A stretch of DNA of 6,779 nucleotides from an uncultured Bacilli bacterium. GTDB lineage: Bacteria > Bacillota_I > Bacilli_A > RF39 > UBA660. The notes below the pieces were generated by a model. The model was not told where the DNA came from and made no database searches. It was given only the letters and a program-made list of their open reading frames with translations. The position numbers and the translations under genes were made by a program. Below are positions 1 through 6,246 of this stretch, piece after piece; within the stretch, counting starts at the first letter, position 1, and the number at the start of each line of letters is the position of its first letter. Location of the stretch: NCBI GenBank assembly GCA_910589335.1, contig CAJUTW010000013.1, positions 26,795-33,573 of the forward strand. Reading direction: 5' to 3'.

Positions 1-467
1 TCTCCATTTTCATCATTTGATTTTTCTATTTCTTGATCAACTTCACTTTGAATTAACTCATCCTCAATAGAACCATCTTCTATTTTTTTAACAACATCAA
101 CATACTCATTTTCTTGATAAAATTTAATTGCTCTTTTTATCGTACTAGCTCTAGCTTCATTATAACCAGTAATTACTGTCTTACCTATAACAGTAGTTGG
201 TACTCCACTTCTATTAATATCAAATACTTTCTCAATCTTTTCTAAAAGTAAAGCATTACTTTCATTGTACCAAACCTCATATAAAACAATTTCTAAATTT
301 TTATAATCATCCTTAATACTTTCTAAAAAATCTTGCTCATCACTACAATGTGGACACCCATCCCCATGAAACAAATATAAAGTTATCTTATCATTTTCTA
401 AAGCATTAATATTAAAAGGAAAAACTAAAGAAAACAAAACAAGTATTACTAAAACTAATTTTTTCAT
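1..467 (-). CDS. Secreted thioredoxin-fold (CPHC) disulfide oxidoreductase, partial at left edge
   Basis: About 155 residues are readable from the ATG at 467-465, with no stop before the window ends, so the C-terminus is missing. The first 22 residues look like a signal peptide: Lys-Lys, a hydrophobic core, then Asn-Ile-Asn-Ala as a plausible cleavage site. A thioredoxin-like domain follows, with a CPHC redox motif (C38, C41) preceded by a beta strand and 'FHGDG', and a predicted cis-proline at P90 in 'SGVPTTV'. After about residue 125 the chain becomes acidic and hydrophilic, like a linker. The start is supported by GAGGTAG at 472-478 and by overlap of ATG with the upstream stop (TAATG), which suggests translational coupling. 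The likely role is dithiol/disulfide exchange outside the membrane. Whether it oxidises or reduces cannot be told. In similar Firmicutes proteins, as I recall them, a CcdA/DsbD-like membrane domain follows such a linker; that is inference here. Confidence 0.75.
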   Translation of the reverse strand, partial: MKKLVLVILVLFSLVFPFNINALENDKITLYLFHGDGCPHCSDEQDFLESIKDDYKNLEIVLYEVWYNESNALLLEKIEKVFDINRSGVPTTVIGKTVITGYNEARASTIKRAIKFYQENEYVDVVKKIEDGSIEDELIQSEVDQEIEKSNDENG

Positions 468-695
468 TAAACTACCTCACTATCTTCATTTAAAAATTTA
501 TTAATATTTTGCTTAATTTTATCGTACTCTACTCCTGTTGCTAAACAAGTACAAAAATCCATTTTTTCTGCAGTATCAATATTTATACATATATTTCTTC
601 TCGCAACTTCCAAATTATATATTACTGAATTACTATCTTGTATAACATGACCCCAATCAAATAAAATTAATTTCTCAATCTCTCATATTATACAT
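467..695 (-). pseudogene. Short HAD-like reading frame with a +1 frameshift after its start
   Basis: A frame open from 682 to the TAA at 469-467 encodes 71 residues, beginning near 'EKLILFDWGHVIQ'. This resembles motif I of haloacid dehalogenase-like hydrolases (hydrophobic strand, then D-W-G-x-V; many members have G in place of the second D). It has no ATG at its beginning: in-frame TGA (685-683) lies just upstream. The ATGs at 695 and 686, which follow GGAG (701-698), are in a different frame and stop at TGA 677-675. Skipping one base would join them into a continuous protein start. Even joined, it would be about 75 residues, against roughly 190 or more for a full HAD enzyme, so an internal deletion may also exist. 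The stop overlaps the ATG of the next gene. Alternatives are a sequencing error, a genuine small protein using the rare ATT start at 679, or programmed frameshifting. The HAD assignment is tentative. Confidence 0.45.
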
Positions 696-706
696 AACTC
701 CAATTT

Positions 707-961
707 TTAATAATTTTCTATCTTTTCTATCATTTCACTTTCACTAACTTCTCCAACAATTCTAAAAAGTTCGCTATTACCATCAAAAAATATAAATACA
801 GGTAAAATATTTCCTGGATTATACTTCAAAACTTCTTCTTCATCCATATCATAATCTAAATCAATTGTATCAAATAAAAATTTTTCATTAACTTTTTTCC
901 ATACTTTATTCATAACTAGACAACCACTACACCATACTGCATTTATTTTAACTACTCTCAT
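707..961 (-). CDS. Thioredoxin-like protein with CSGC motif (84 aa)
   Basis: A short cytoplasmic thioredoxin-fold protein without signal peptide or membrane segment. The redox motif is W-C-S-G-C (C11, C14), directly after the first beta strand. The predicted cis-proline is P54 in 'NILPVFIFF', followed by the last strands and a C-terminal helix. At 84 residues it is shorter than classical thioredoxin (about 105), closer to glutaredoxin or minimal thioredoxin-like proteins. Its CSGC differs from the usual CGPC, so its redox potential and partners may differ. The start is firm: AGGAG at 968-972 lies within the last codons of the desulfurase gene, and only two bases separate that stop from this ATG. 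It is therefore co-transcribed with the desulfurase, and could plausibly reduce persulfide or disulfide intermediates or pass electrons to the secreted CPHC protein two frames downstream. That coupling is inference from position. Confidence 0.82.
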   Translation of the reverse strand: MRVVKINAVWCSGCLVMNKVWKKVNEKFLFDTIDLDYDMDEEEVLKYNPGNILPVFIFFDGNSELFRIVGEVSESEMIEKIENY

Positions 962-963
962 AA

Positions 964-2085
964 CTATCTCCTAAAATCTAATTTATCTAAAAAATCTTTA
1001 AAATATATAATAAAATTATCTATATCTCTTATTTCAGTCAAATAAGATAAACTAATTCTTAAACTGCTACTAGCTCTATTTTTATCATTAGTTACAGCAA
1101 AAACTGCTTTTGAATAATTCCCTGAAGAACATGCCGTTTGTGTAGAGATATAAATTTCTTTTTCTTCTAATGCATGTAACATTACTTCACTCTTAATATT
1201 ATCTAAACTTATATTTATAATATGTGGTAGACATTTATCATTACTATTAATATAAATATTAAGAAGTTTTAACTTTTCTATTAAATAGTTATGTAATTCT
1301 ATTACTTTATTATTTTTATTATCAAAATCTTCATATGCTAATCGTAATGCCTTAGCTAAAGAAGCAATCAAAGGAGTTGCTGGTGTTCCACTTCTAAAAG
1401 CTGTTGTCGACTTCCCACCATGTATTAACGGATCTATATTTAAATTATCTTTCTTTATTAAACAACCAATACCTTTCATTCCATAAAATTTTTGAGCAGA
1501 AAAAGAAGCTAAATCTAAATATGAAAAATTTATATACTCTTTTCCAATACTTTGTGTCACATCACTATGAAAAATTGTTTTAGGATTTTTTTTCACTACC
1601 TTACTAATTGCTTCTAAATTTTGTCTAACTCCCACTTCACTATTTACAGAAGCAATAGAAACAAGTATTGTATCCTCTCTTATCAAACTTTTTAAATTTT
1701 CTAAATCCACCAAACCATCTTCATCCAATTTTACAAAATCAATTTCAAAACCACAATTTTGTAAATAAAAAAGAGGCGCTATAACTGAGGAATGCTCAAG
1801 TTCAGTAGTAATAATATGCTTTCCCCTATTTTTATACTTAGAACAAACTCCTTTTATTGCCATATTATTAGCTTCACTTGCTCCACTAGTATAAATTATC
1901 TCACTTGATTTTACGCCTAATATATTAGCAATCTGATTAGTACTTGCATCTATTAATTTTCTAGCATCAACACCTAACTTATGTAAAGAATTAGGATTTC
2001 CTATAAATTCTTGACACACTCTACTATAAGTTTCTAATACTAATTTATTAACAGGTGTTGTTGCACTATAATCTAAATAAATCAT
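964..2085 (-). CDS. nifS: Cysteine desulfurase, NifS/IscS family (373 aa, class V aminotransferase fold)
   Basis: This PLP enzyme converts L-cysteine to L-alanine and leaves a persulfide on an active-site cysteine, supplying sulfur for Fe-S clusters, tRNA thiolation or cofactors. The protein has the family order: N-terminal 'YLDYSATTP', 'IYTSGASEANNMAI' (residues 64-77), 'TELEHSS' with H98 over the cofactor, 'HSDVTQSIGK' with D175 and Q178, PLP lysine K199 in 'SAQKFYGMKGIG', 'RSGTPATP' (231-238), and the persulfide loop 'TACSSGN' with C319. Length is normal for the family (about 380). The residue before the PLP lysine is Gln198 where IscS has His (SGHK). The start follows AAGAGTGAT, with an extended -10 promoter just upstream. 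It is the first gene of an operon with two dithiol proteins. No IscU/SufU or ThiI gene is seen beside it, so its sulfur acceptor is unknown. Confidence 0.93.
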   Translation of the reverse strand: MIYLDYSATTPVNKLVLETYSRVCQEFIGNPNSLHKLGVDARKLIDASTNQIANILGVKSSEIIYTSGASEANNMAIKGVCSKYKNRGKHIITTELEHSSVIAPLFYLQNCGFEIDFVKLDEDGLVDLENLKSLIREDTILVSIASVNSEVGVRQNLEAISKVVKKNPKTIFHSDVTQSIGKEYINFSYLDLASFSAQKFYGMKGIGCLIKKDNLNIDPLIHGGKSTTAFRSGTPATPLIASLAKALRLAYEDFDNKNNKVIELHNYLIEKLKLLNIYINSNDKCLPHIINISLDNIKSEVMLHALEEKEIYISTQTACSSGNYSKAVFAVTNDKNRASSSLRISLSYLTEIRDIDNFIIYFKDFLDKLDFRR

Positions 2086-2107
2086 TAAATCACTCTTTTC
2101 TATTAAA

Positions 2108-2116
2108 ATTATACCA
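2108..2116 (-). promoter_or_regulatory. Extended -10 promoter of the desulfurase operon
   Basis: On the minus strand this reads TGG-TATAAT, a perfect -10 hexamer with the TGn extension. No good -35 lies at the right distance (TTTTTC at 2131-2136). It sits just after the terminator of the preceding gene and about 23 bases before the desulfurase ATG, implying a leader of about 15-20 nt. Confidence 0.6.
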
Positions 2117-2126
2117 TGGCATTTTT

Positions 2127-2156
2127 AAAAGAAAAAGATACTTTTAAAGTATCTTT
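2127..2156 (-). terminator. Rho-independent terminator of the alarmone synthetase gene
   Basis: AAAGATACTT and AAGTATCTTT form a perfect 10-bp stem with a 3-nt loop (2134-2156), followed on the minus strand by TTCTTTT. It starts 7 bases after the TAG of the synthetase gene. The stem is AT-rich and so fairly weak. Confidence 0.75.
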
Positions 2157-2162
2157 AAGTAA

Positions 2163-2807
2163 CTATATCTCTTTAATTTTATTTTTTTGTTCATCAGTAT
2201 ATTTTTTGACTATACCAAACAGTTTTTGTACACTCTTATCCAGCTCTCTTATTTCTTCAGCTTTTTTAGTCATACTAATTCTTAATTCTTCTGGTACATC
2301 TTTTGGTAATTTATAACTCAATTTATGATCAAGACTAGCCCAACAATCCATAGCAACTGTTCGAATTTGTATCTCCACTTCTATATATTCTGTAACATTT
2401 AATAAATAAACAGGAATTAAAATATTTAAATGATAGCTACTATACCCTGAATCTTTAGGATCTTTAATATAATCACTTTCATCAATAATAATAAACTCTT
2501 TACTCGATTTAATTAAATTTACAATCTCATAAACATCAGACAAAAAGGAACAAACTATTCTAATACCAACAACATCATGAACATTTCTTACAATATTATC
2601 AGTAGTATACTCTAATCCTTTTTTATCAAGTTTATTTATAATACTTCCTAAAGACTTTATTCTTGATTTAATATGTTCAACAGGATTATACCCTTTTCTA
2701 TATTTATATTCATCTAATAATATACCTAATTCTGTTTCCAATCTTTTTAAAGCAAATTCATATTTAAGCATTAATTCTTTAAAATTATCTTCATTAACAA
2801 AATTCAT
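2163..2807 (-). CDS. relP: Small alarmone synthetase, RelP/YwaC-like GTP pyrophosphokinase (214 aa)
   Basis: A single-domain enzyme that transfers pyrophosphate from ATP to GDP or GTP to make (p)ppGpp in the cytoplasm. It has no hydrolase, TGS or ACT domain, and its length matches stand-alone synthetases. In order: a helical N-terminus with 'YNPVEHIKSRIKS' (40-52), 'VHDVVGIRI' with metal-binding D78 and R83, 'DYIKDPKDSGYSSYH' (112-126), 'EVEIQIRT' with catalytic E145, then 'MDCWASLDHKLSYK' (153-166) and a charged C-terminal helix. The wording around 'NPVEHIKSR', 'ICSF-SD' and 'WASL-H' resembles my memory of B. subtilis YwaC (RelP) more than YjbM (RelQ). Two substitutions stand out: S123 where RelP/RelQ have Arg in 'GYRS', and D160 where 'SLEH' is usual. 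It has its own promoter and terminator; the strong GGGGTGAT ribosome binding site supports the start. Such enzymes are usually induced transcriptionally by stress. Confidence 0.93.
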   Translation of the reverse strand: MNFVNEDNFKELMLKYEFALKRLETELGILLDEYKYRKGYNPVEHIKSRIKSLGSIINKLDKKGLEYTTDNIVRNVHDVVGIRIVCSFLSDVYEIVNLIKSSKEFIIIDESDYIKDPKDSGYSSYHLNILIPVYLLNVTEYIEVEIQIRTVAMDCWASLDHKLSYKLPKDVPEELRISMTKKAEEIRELDKSVQKLFGIVKKYTDEQKNKIKEI

Positions 2808-2832
2808 AATATCACCCCTTTAAAGCTTAACA

Positions 2833-2861
2833 AGTATATCATAATAAAAACTTTTTAACAA
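2833..2861 (-). promoter_or_regulatory. Promoter of the alarmone synthetase gene
   Basis: On the minus strand, TTGTTA (2861-2856) and TATACT (2838-2833) are separated by 17 bases, and TGA directly before the -10 gives an extended -10. Transcription would start about 15-20 bases before the GGGGTGAT ribosome binding site and ATG at 2807. It follows a strong terminator, so the gene is probably monocistronic. Confidence 0.65.
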
Positions 2862-2878
2862 ACTTTTTTAAATATATT

Positions 2879-2909
2879 AAAAAAACAAGTTAAAAATTCT
2901 AACTTGTTT
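2879..2909 (-). terminator. Strong rho-independent terminator after the 89-aa gene
   Basis: A perfect 10-bp inverted repeat (AAACAAGTTA / TAACTTGTTT, 2883-2892 and 2900-2909) with a 7-nt loop. On the minus strand it runs into seven consecutive T residues (counting those in the stem end). It lies 8 bases beyond the stop codon at 2918. Confidence 0.85.
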
Positions 2910-2917
2910 AAAATAAT

Positions 2918-3187
2918 CTATTTATTTGTATTTTGATAATAATCCCTCTCAGATATAGACATTGCTATAAAATCAAGTTCTTCATCAACAATATCCATAT
3001 CATTAAGTATTTCTTCAACTTCAAAAATAATTTCTTTTAAAGATTTACAATTTTTATAATTAATTTTATATTTATCTAATACAAGAATTTCTCTATTAGT
3101 AAGCATTAAACCATTTATATTATTAAAACTATTAGATTTAAAATCTAATTGATTAACTAAATTTTCAATATCAATTTCTTTTTCCAT
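2918..3187 (-). CDS. Small acidic hypothetical protein (89 aa)
   Basis: I do not recognise this family. The protein is soluble and acidic, has no signal peptide or membrane helix, and has one cysteine (C47). The first half contains 'INGLMLTNREILVLDKYKI' (24-42), which could form a strand-helix unit. Residues 48-75 ('KSLKEIIFEVEEILND' onward) look like an amphipathic helix, and the end 'SISERDYYQNTNK' is polar. It is the second gene of a two-gene unit: the upstream membrane protein's TAG is six bases before this ATG, and the ribosome binding site (AGGGA) overlaps that stop. A strong terminator follows. The tight coupling suggests a shared role or a cytoplasmic partner for the membrane protein, but this is inference. 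The clear ribosome binding site and operon position support a real gene. Confidence 0.8.
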   Translation of the reverse strand: MEKEIDIENLVNQLDFKSNSFNNINGLMLTNREILVLDKYKINYKNCKSLKEIIFEVEEILNDMDIVDEELDFIAMSISERDYYQNTNK

Positions 3188-3193
3188 AAATCC

Positions 3194-3712
3194 CTATTTA
3201 CAAGAATAACCATTATTCTTTAATTTCTTCATATATTCAGCTAATGTAGTATTATCGCCAACTTGCAATGTTATTATGTCATTACTTTTAGTATTAGAAT
3301 TTATTTTGATTTCTAAATCTCCATTATCAAAAAATTCTATATTATCAAGTAAAACAATTTCATCTTTACTTACTTCAATTTTAATAATAATCATTTCTTC
3401 ATCAATAATATATTTAACCTTTTTACCTAAATAATCAAGCGTTTTCTTTAAAGAAAATTCAATACTCTTTAAATACTTTTCTTGACCGTATTTTTCAGGT
3501 AAAATTATTTTTTTAGTAACTACTAAGTTTTTAATACTCTTTCCATCAAGTGTACTAACTATTTTCTCACTTAATCTTATATCTGCATCCATCATTTTAC
3601 TTTTTTCACATATAACTTCTGTTTGTTTTATAGTGGCAAATAGATAAATAATTATAACAATCATAATTAAAGTTATTACAACTGGTAATTTCATACTTTT
3701 TCTTGTATTCAT
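3194..3712 (-). CDS. Membrane-anchored extracytoplasmic protein of unknown function (172 aa)
   Basis: A short basic N-terminus (residues 1-8) is followed by one hydrophobic helix (about 9-27), with no lipobox cysteine, so it is probably an N-terminally anchored protein with the rest outside the cell. The outer domain (about 30-172) alternates predicted strands and helices: 'IRLSEKIVSTLDGKSIKNL', 'SIEFSLKKTLDYLGKKVKY', 'MIIIKIEVSKDEIVLLDNI'. It holds only two cysteines, C35 near the membrane and C171 at the penultimate position, which could form a disulfide. I cannot name a family; the layout recalls small Firmicutes surface proteins of DUF1307 type, but that is a guess. The start is firm: GAGGTGAT at 3718-3725, five bases before ATG. 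It heads a two-gene unit with the 89-aa protein. Confidence 0.85.
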   Translation of the reverse strand: MNTRKSMKLPVVITLIMIVIIIYLFATIKQTEVICEKSKMMDADIRLSEKIVSTLDGKSIKNLVVTKKIILPEKYGQEKYLKSIEFSLKKTLDYLGKKVKYIIDEEMIIIKIEVSKDEIVLLDNIEFFDNGDLEIKINSNTKSNDIITLQVGDNTTLAEYMKKLKNNGYSCK

Positions 3713-3734
3713 TAAGCATCACCTCATTAAAAAT

Positions 3735-3743
3735 ATTATATCA
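3735..3743 (-). promoter_or_regulatory. Extended -10 promoter of the membrane-protein operon
   Basis: The minus strand reads TGA-TATAAT, a perfect -10 with TGn extension. The best -35 at 17 bases is TTCTCT (3763-3758), which is poor and lies inside the hairpin that appears to end xfp. Leader length would be about 15 nt before the ATG at 3712. Confidence 0.6.
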
Positions 3744-3746
3744 TGA

Positions 3747-3779
3747 AGAAAAGAAAAAGAGAACAAAATAATTTGTCTC
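3747..3779 (-). terminator. Probable rho-independent terminator of xfp
   Basis: On the minus strand GAGACAAA pairs with TTTGT(T)CTC, an 8-bp stem with one bulged T and a short loop (3759-3779), followed by TTTTTCTTTTCTT. It begins about 9 bases after the xfp stop. The stem is imperfect and AT-rich, so termination may be incomplete and allow some read-through into the next unit. Confidence 0.55.
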
Positions 3780-3788
3780 AATTTGTCT
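3770..3788 (-). repeat. Short tandem repeat AGACAAATT x2 at the xfp 3' end
   Basis: Two exact 9-nt copies (3780-3788 and 3770-3778) are separated by one base, giving a 10-base period. The first copy starts at the last base of the xfp stop codon and the second supplies the left arm of the terminator hairpin. It probably arose by local slippage. Confidence 0.5.
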
Positions 3789-6133
3789 TACTTATCACTA
3801 AAGCCTTCCCATTTCCATTCTTTTACAAATGGCATATCTTCGCCATTTTCTTTTATATATTCTTTATGTTTTTCAAGCATATCACAACACCATTCAATTA
3901 AAACTTTACTTGAATTTTTATACCTAGGAATTTCTTTTAAAACAGCACTAACTAAATGAAATCTATCTATTTCATTTTGAACTCTTATATCAAATGTAGT
4001 TGTTATTGTACCTTCTTCTTTATAACCATGAACATGCATATTACGATTATGACGCTTATATGTTAGTTGATGAATAAGTGAAGGATAACCATGAAAATTA
4101 AATATAATTGGCTTATCTTTCGTAAAAATTTCATCATATTCTTCATCACTCATTCCATGTGGATGAGTATCAGGAGATTGTAATTTCATCAAATCAACAA
4201 TATTGACAACTCTAATTTTTATACCTTTTACAGATTTTCTAAGTATATCAACACAAGCTAACACTTCAAGCGTTGGTGTTTCTCCAGCACAAGCTAACAC
4301 AATATCAGGATTACCTAAATCATTACTAGCAAAATTCCAAACACCTAAACCTTTTCTACAATGAACTCTAGCTTGAACTCTAGTTAACCATTGAGGACGA
4401 GGATGTTTTGATGCAACAATTACATTAACATAATTCTTAGTTTTAATACAATGATCAAAACAAGAAAGTAAACAATTCGTATCTGGTGGCAAATACATTC
4501 TAACAATATCTGCTTTCTTAGTAACTAAATGATTTAAAAAACCTGGATCTTGATGTGTATATCCATTATGATCTTGTTGAAAAACATGACTTACCAACAA
4601 AAAATTAAGTGAAGCAATAGGTCTTCTCCAAGAAATTTCCTTAGAAACCTTTAACCATTTTGCATGTTGAGATGCCATAGAATCAACAATTCTAATAAAT
4701 GCTTCATAACTATGAATAAAACCATGTCTGCCAGTAAGAAGATACCCCTCAAGCATCCCCTCACATAAATGTTCAGATAAATAAGAATCCATGACTCTTC
4801 CATTACTTGCCAAAAATTCATCATTTCGACTAAGTCTAAAGTTCCACATACGTTTAGCCTCTTCAAAAACATGATTAAATCGGTTTGAAAGTGCTTCATC
4901 TGGTCCAAATAATCTAAAATTTGTATTATCTTTATTTAATTTAAAAACATCTCTTATATAATTACCAAGTTCCATAGTATCTTGAGCAATAATACTTCCA
5001 GGTTTCTTTATATCTAAACAATAATCTTCCCATTCTGGAGTAATAATTTCTTTTAATAATAAACCTCCATTAGCAAAACTACTAGAACCCATACACTTAG
5101 TAAGTGGAGGACATAATGCTTTTAATTCTTTAATTAAAGTTCCTTTCTCATCAAATAAATTTTCTACATGATAGCTTCTTAACCATTTCTCAAGAAGTGC
5201 TAATTTCTCAGTTTTTTCACGACTAATTGCCACTGGTACTTGATGTGCTCTAAAAGATCCTTCGATCTTTAAGGCATCTATCTCTTTAGGTCCAGTCCAT
5301 CCTTTAGGAGTAGTAAGTATAATAACAGGATATTTTCCTTCGCCACGCGATTTGATTTTTAAAATATCTTTTACTACCTTATCCATTACTTTAGCCATAT
5401 CTTCATGAAGTCTTAAAGAATTACTTCCTGAAACAAAATATGGCTTCCATCCATATCCATCAAAAAAAGCTTTAATTTCTTCTCGATTCATTCTTCCAAA
5501 AACCGTTGGATTTGAAATCTTATAACCATTTCTATGAAGAATAGGTAAAACAACACCATCTGTTTTCTTATTTAAAAATTTATTAATGTGCCAACTAGTA
5601 GCTAAAGGACCAGTCTCAGCTTCACCATCTCCAACAACACAAGCTGCAATTAAATCTTTATTATCTAAAACTGCTCCTGCTGCATGAGAAAGACTATAAC
5701 CAAGCTCTCCACCTTCATGAATCGAACCTGGAGTCTCAGGAGCAACATGAGAAGAAATTCCACCTGGAAAACTAAATTGTTTGCAAAGCTTTTTTAATCC
5801 TTCTAAATCCTCTGTTATTTCTGGATAGAACTTAGTATAAACTCCTTCTAAATAATTATTTGCAACCATTGCCTGTCCACCATGTCCAGGACCAGAAAGA
5901 TAAATCATTTTAAGATTATTTTTCTTTATTATTCTATTAAGATGTAAATAAATAAAATTTTGTCCAGGGGCAGTACCAAAGTGTCCAACAACATTTGGTT
6001 TAATATCATCTATTTTTAATTCTCTTCTAAGCAGTGGATTATCAAGTAAATATAACTGTGCCACACTTAAGTAATTTAAAACTCTAAAATATTCATCCAT
6101 TCTTTGTACTTCTGTCTTTGTAAGAACTGGCAT
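3788..6133 (-). CDS. xfp: Phosphoketolase (xylulose-5-phosphate / fructose-6-phosphate), 781 aa
   Basis: This TPP- and Mg-dependent cytoplasmic enzyme splits xylulose 5-phosphate (and often fructose 6-phosphate) with phosphate into acetyl phosphate plus glyceraldehyde 3-phosphate (or erythrose 4-phosphate). Acetyl phosphate then yields ATP through acetate kinase. Visible hallmarks are 'GHFGTAPGQNF' with H51, 'GPGHGGQAM' with H84, 'GGISSHVAPETPGSIHEGGELG' split around H129, the TPP-binding 'GDGEAETGPLA' (168-178), 'EGSFRAHQVP' with H297, 'LSEHLCEGMLEGYLLTGRHG' (452-471) where the TPP-activating glutamate lies, 'QDHNGYTHQDPG' (520-531), 'SKHPRPQWL' (575-583) and the C-terminal 'WKWEGF'. Length is slightly under the usual 790-820; nothing appears truncated. 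AGGAGAG (6141-6147) supports the start. It has its own promoter and a probable terminator, so it is likely monocistronic. Whether fructose 6-phosphate is accepted cannot be read from sequence alone. Confidence 0.97.
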   Translation of the reverse strand: MPVLTKTEVQRMDEYFRVLNYLSVAQLYLLDNPLLRRELKIDDIKPNVVGHFGTAPGQNFIYLHLNRIIKKNNLKMIYLSGPGHGGQAMVANNYLEGVYTKFYPEITEDLEGLKKLCKQFSFPGGISSHVAPETPGSIHEGGELGYSLSHAAGAVLDNKDLIAACVVGDGEAETGPLATSWHINKFLNKKTDGVVLPILHRNGYKISNPTVFGRMNREEIKAFFDGYGWKPYFVSGSNSLRLHEDMAKVMDKVVKDILKIKSRGEGKYPVIILTTPKGWTGPKEIDALKIEGSFRAHQVPVAISREKTEKLALLEKWLRSYHVENLFDEKGTLIKELKALCPPLTKCMGSSSFANGGLLLKEIITPEWEDYCLDIKKPGSIIAQDTMELGNYIRDVFKLNKDNTNFRLFGPDEALSNRFNHVFEEAKRMWNFRLSRNDEFLASNGRVMDSYLSEHLCEGMLEGYLLTGRHGFIHSYEAFIRIVDSMASQHAKWLKVSKEISWRRPIASLNFLLVSHVFQQDHNGYTHQDPGFLNHLVTKKADIVRMYLPPDTNCLLSCFDHCIKTKNYVNVIVASKHPRPQWLTRVQARVHCRKGLGVWNFASNDLGNPDIVLACAGETPTLEVLACVDILRKSVKGIKIRVVNIVDLMKLQSPDTHPHGMSDEEYDEIFTKDKPIIFNFHGYPSLIHQLTYKRHNRNMHVHGYKEEGTITTTFDIRVQNEIDRFHLVSAVLKEIPRYKNSSKVLIEWCCDMLEKHKEYIKENGEDMPFVKEWKWEGFSDK

Positions 6134-6158
6134 ATCAACACTCTCCTATTCTCTATGA

Positions 6159-6167
6159 ATTATAGCA
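6159..6167 (-). promoter_or_regulatory. Extended -10 promoter of xfp
   Basis: The minus strand reads TGC-TATAAT, a perfect -10 hexamer with TGn extension, about 26 bases before the ATG at 6133. There is no convincing -35 (TAGATT at 17 bases), and the upstream DNA is T-rich on this strand. The leader would be about 18-20 nt and contain little beyond the AGGAGAG ribosome binding site. Confidence 0.65.
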
Positions 6168-6170
6168 CAG

Positions 6171-6210
6171 AAAAACAAAAAAATCTATAACAAAAACAAA
6201 AAACTCTATA
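6171..6210. repeat. Two 19-nt A-rich direct repeats in the divergent promoter region
   Basis: Copies at 6171-6189 and 6192-6210 follow the pattern AAAAACAAAAAA-N-TCTATA and differ at a single base. Their starts are 21 bp apart, two helical turns, placing both on the same DNA face. They occupy the -35 and upstream region of the xfp promoter and end 8 bases before the -35 of the plus-strand gene. They could be a tandem operator, an A-tract UP element or simple slippage. Confidence 0.65.
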
Positions 6211-6217
6211 CTTAATA

Positions 6218-6246
6218 TTGACAAATATCAAAAAAAATAGTATACT
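6218..6246 (+). promoter_or_regulatory. Near-consensus vegetative promoter of the 146-aa gene
   Basis: A perfect -35 TTGACA (6218-6223), a 17-base spacer, and TATACT as -10 (6241-6246, one mismatch). Predicted transcription start is near 6253, giving a leader of about 23 nt with GGAGGGG (6262-6268) before ATG at 6276. This is the strongest promoter in the window and points to high housekeeping expression. Confidence 0.88.

Noticed and set aside
675..695. Programmed +1 frameshift of the prfB type
   Set aside because: The junction GAT TGA lacks the CUU-UGA-C slippery context and a correctly spaced internal Shine-Dalgarno sequence, so a mutation or sequencing error is simpler.
467..706. Alternative genetic code (TGA as Trp) to repair the HAD-like frame
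   Set aside because: Reading through TGA 685-683 only extends the frame to a TTG at 703 without a ribosome binding site, and the other genes are fully consistent with TGG as Trp.
2116..2316. Plus-strand open frame of 66 codons
   Set aside because: It runs antisense to the 3' end of the alarmone synthetase gene and through its terminator. It has no ribosome binding site, and its hydrophobic composition is what reverse-strand reading of a Lys/Glu-rich, AT-rich gene gives.
4651..4908. Minus-strand open frame of 85 codons inside xfp
   Set aside because: It lies in another frame of the same strand, wholly within the highly conserved phosphoketolase coding region, and is a shadow of it.
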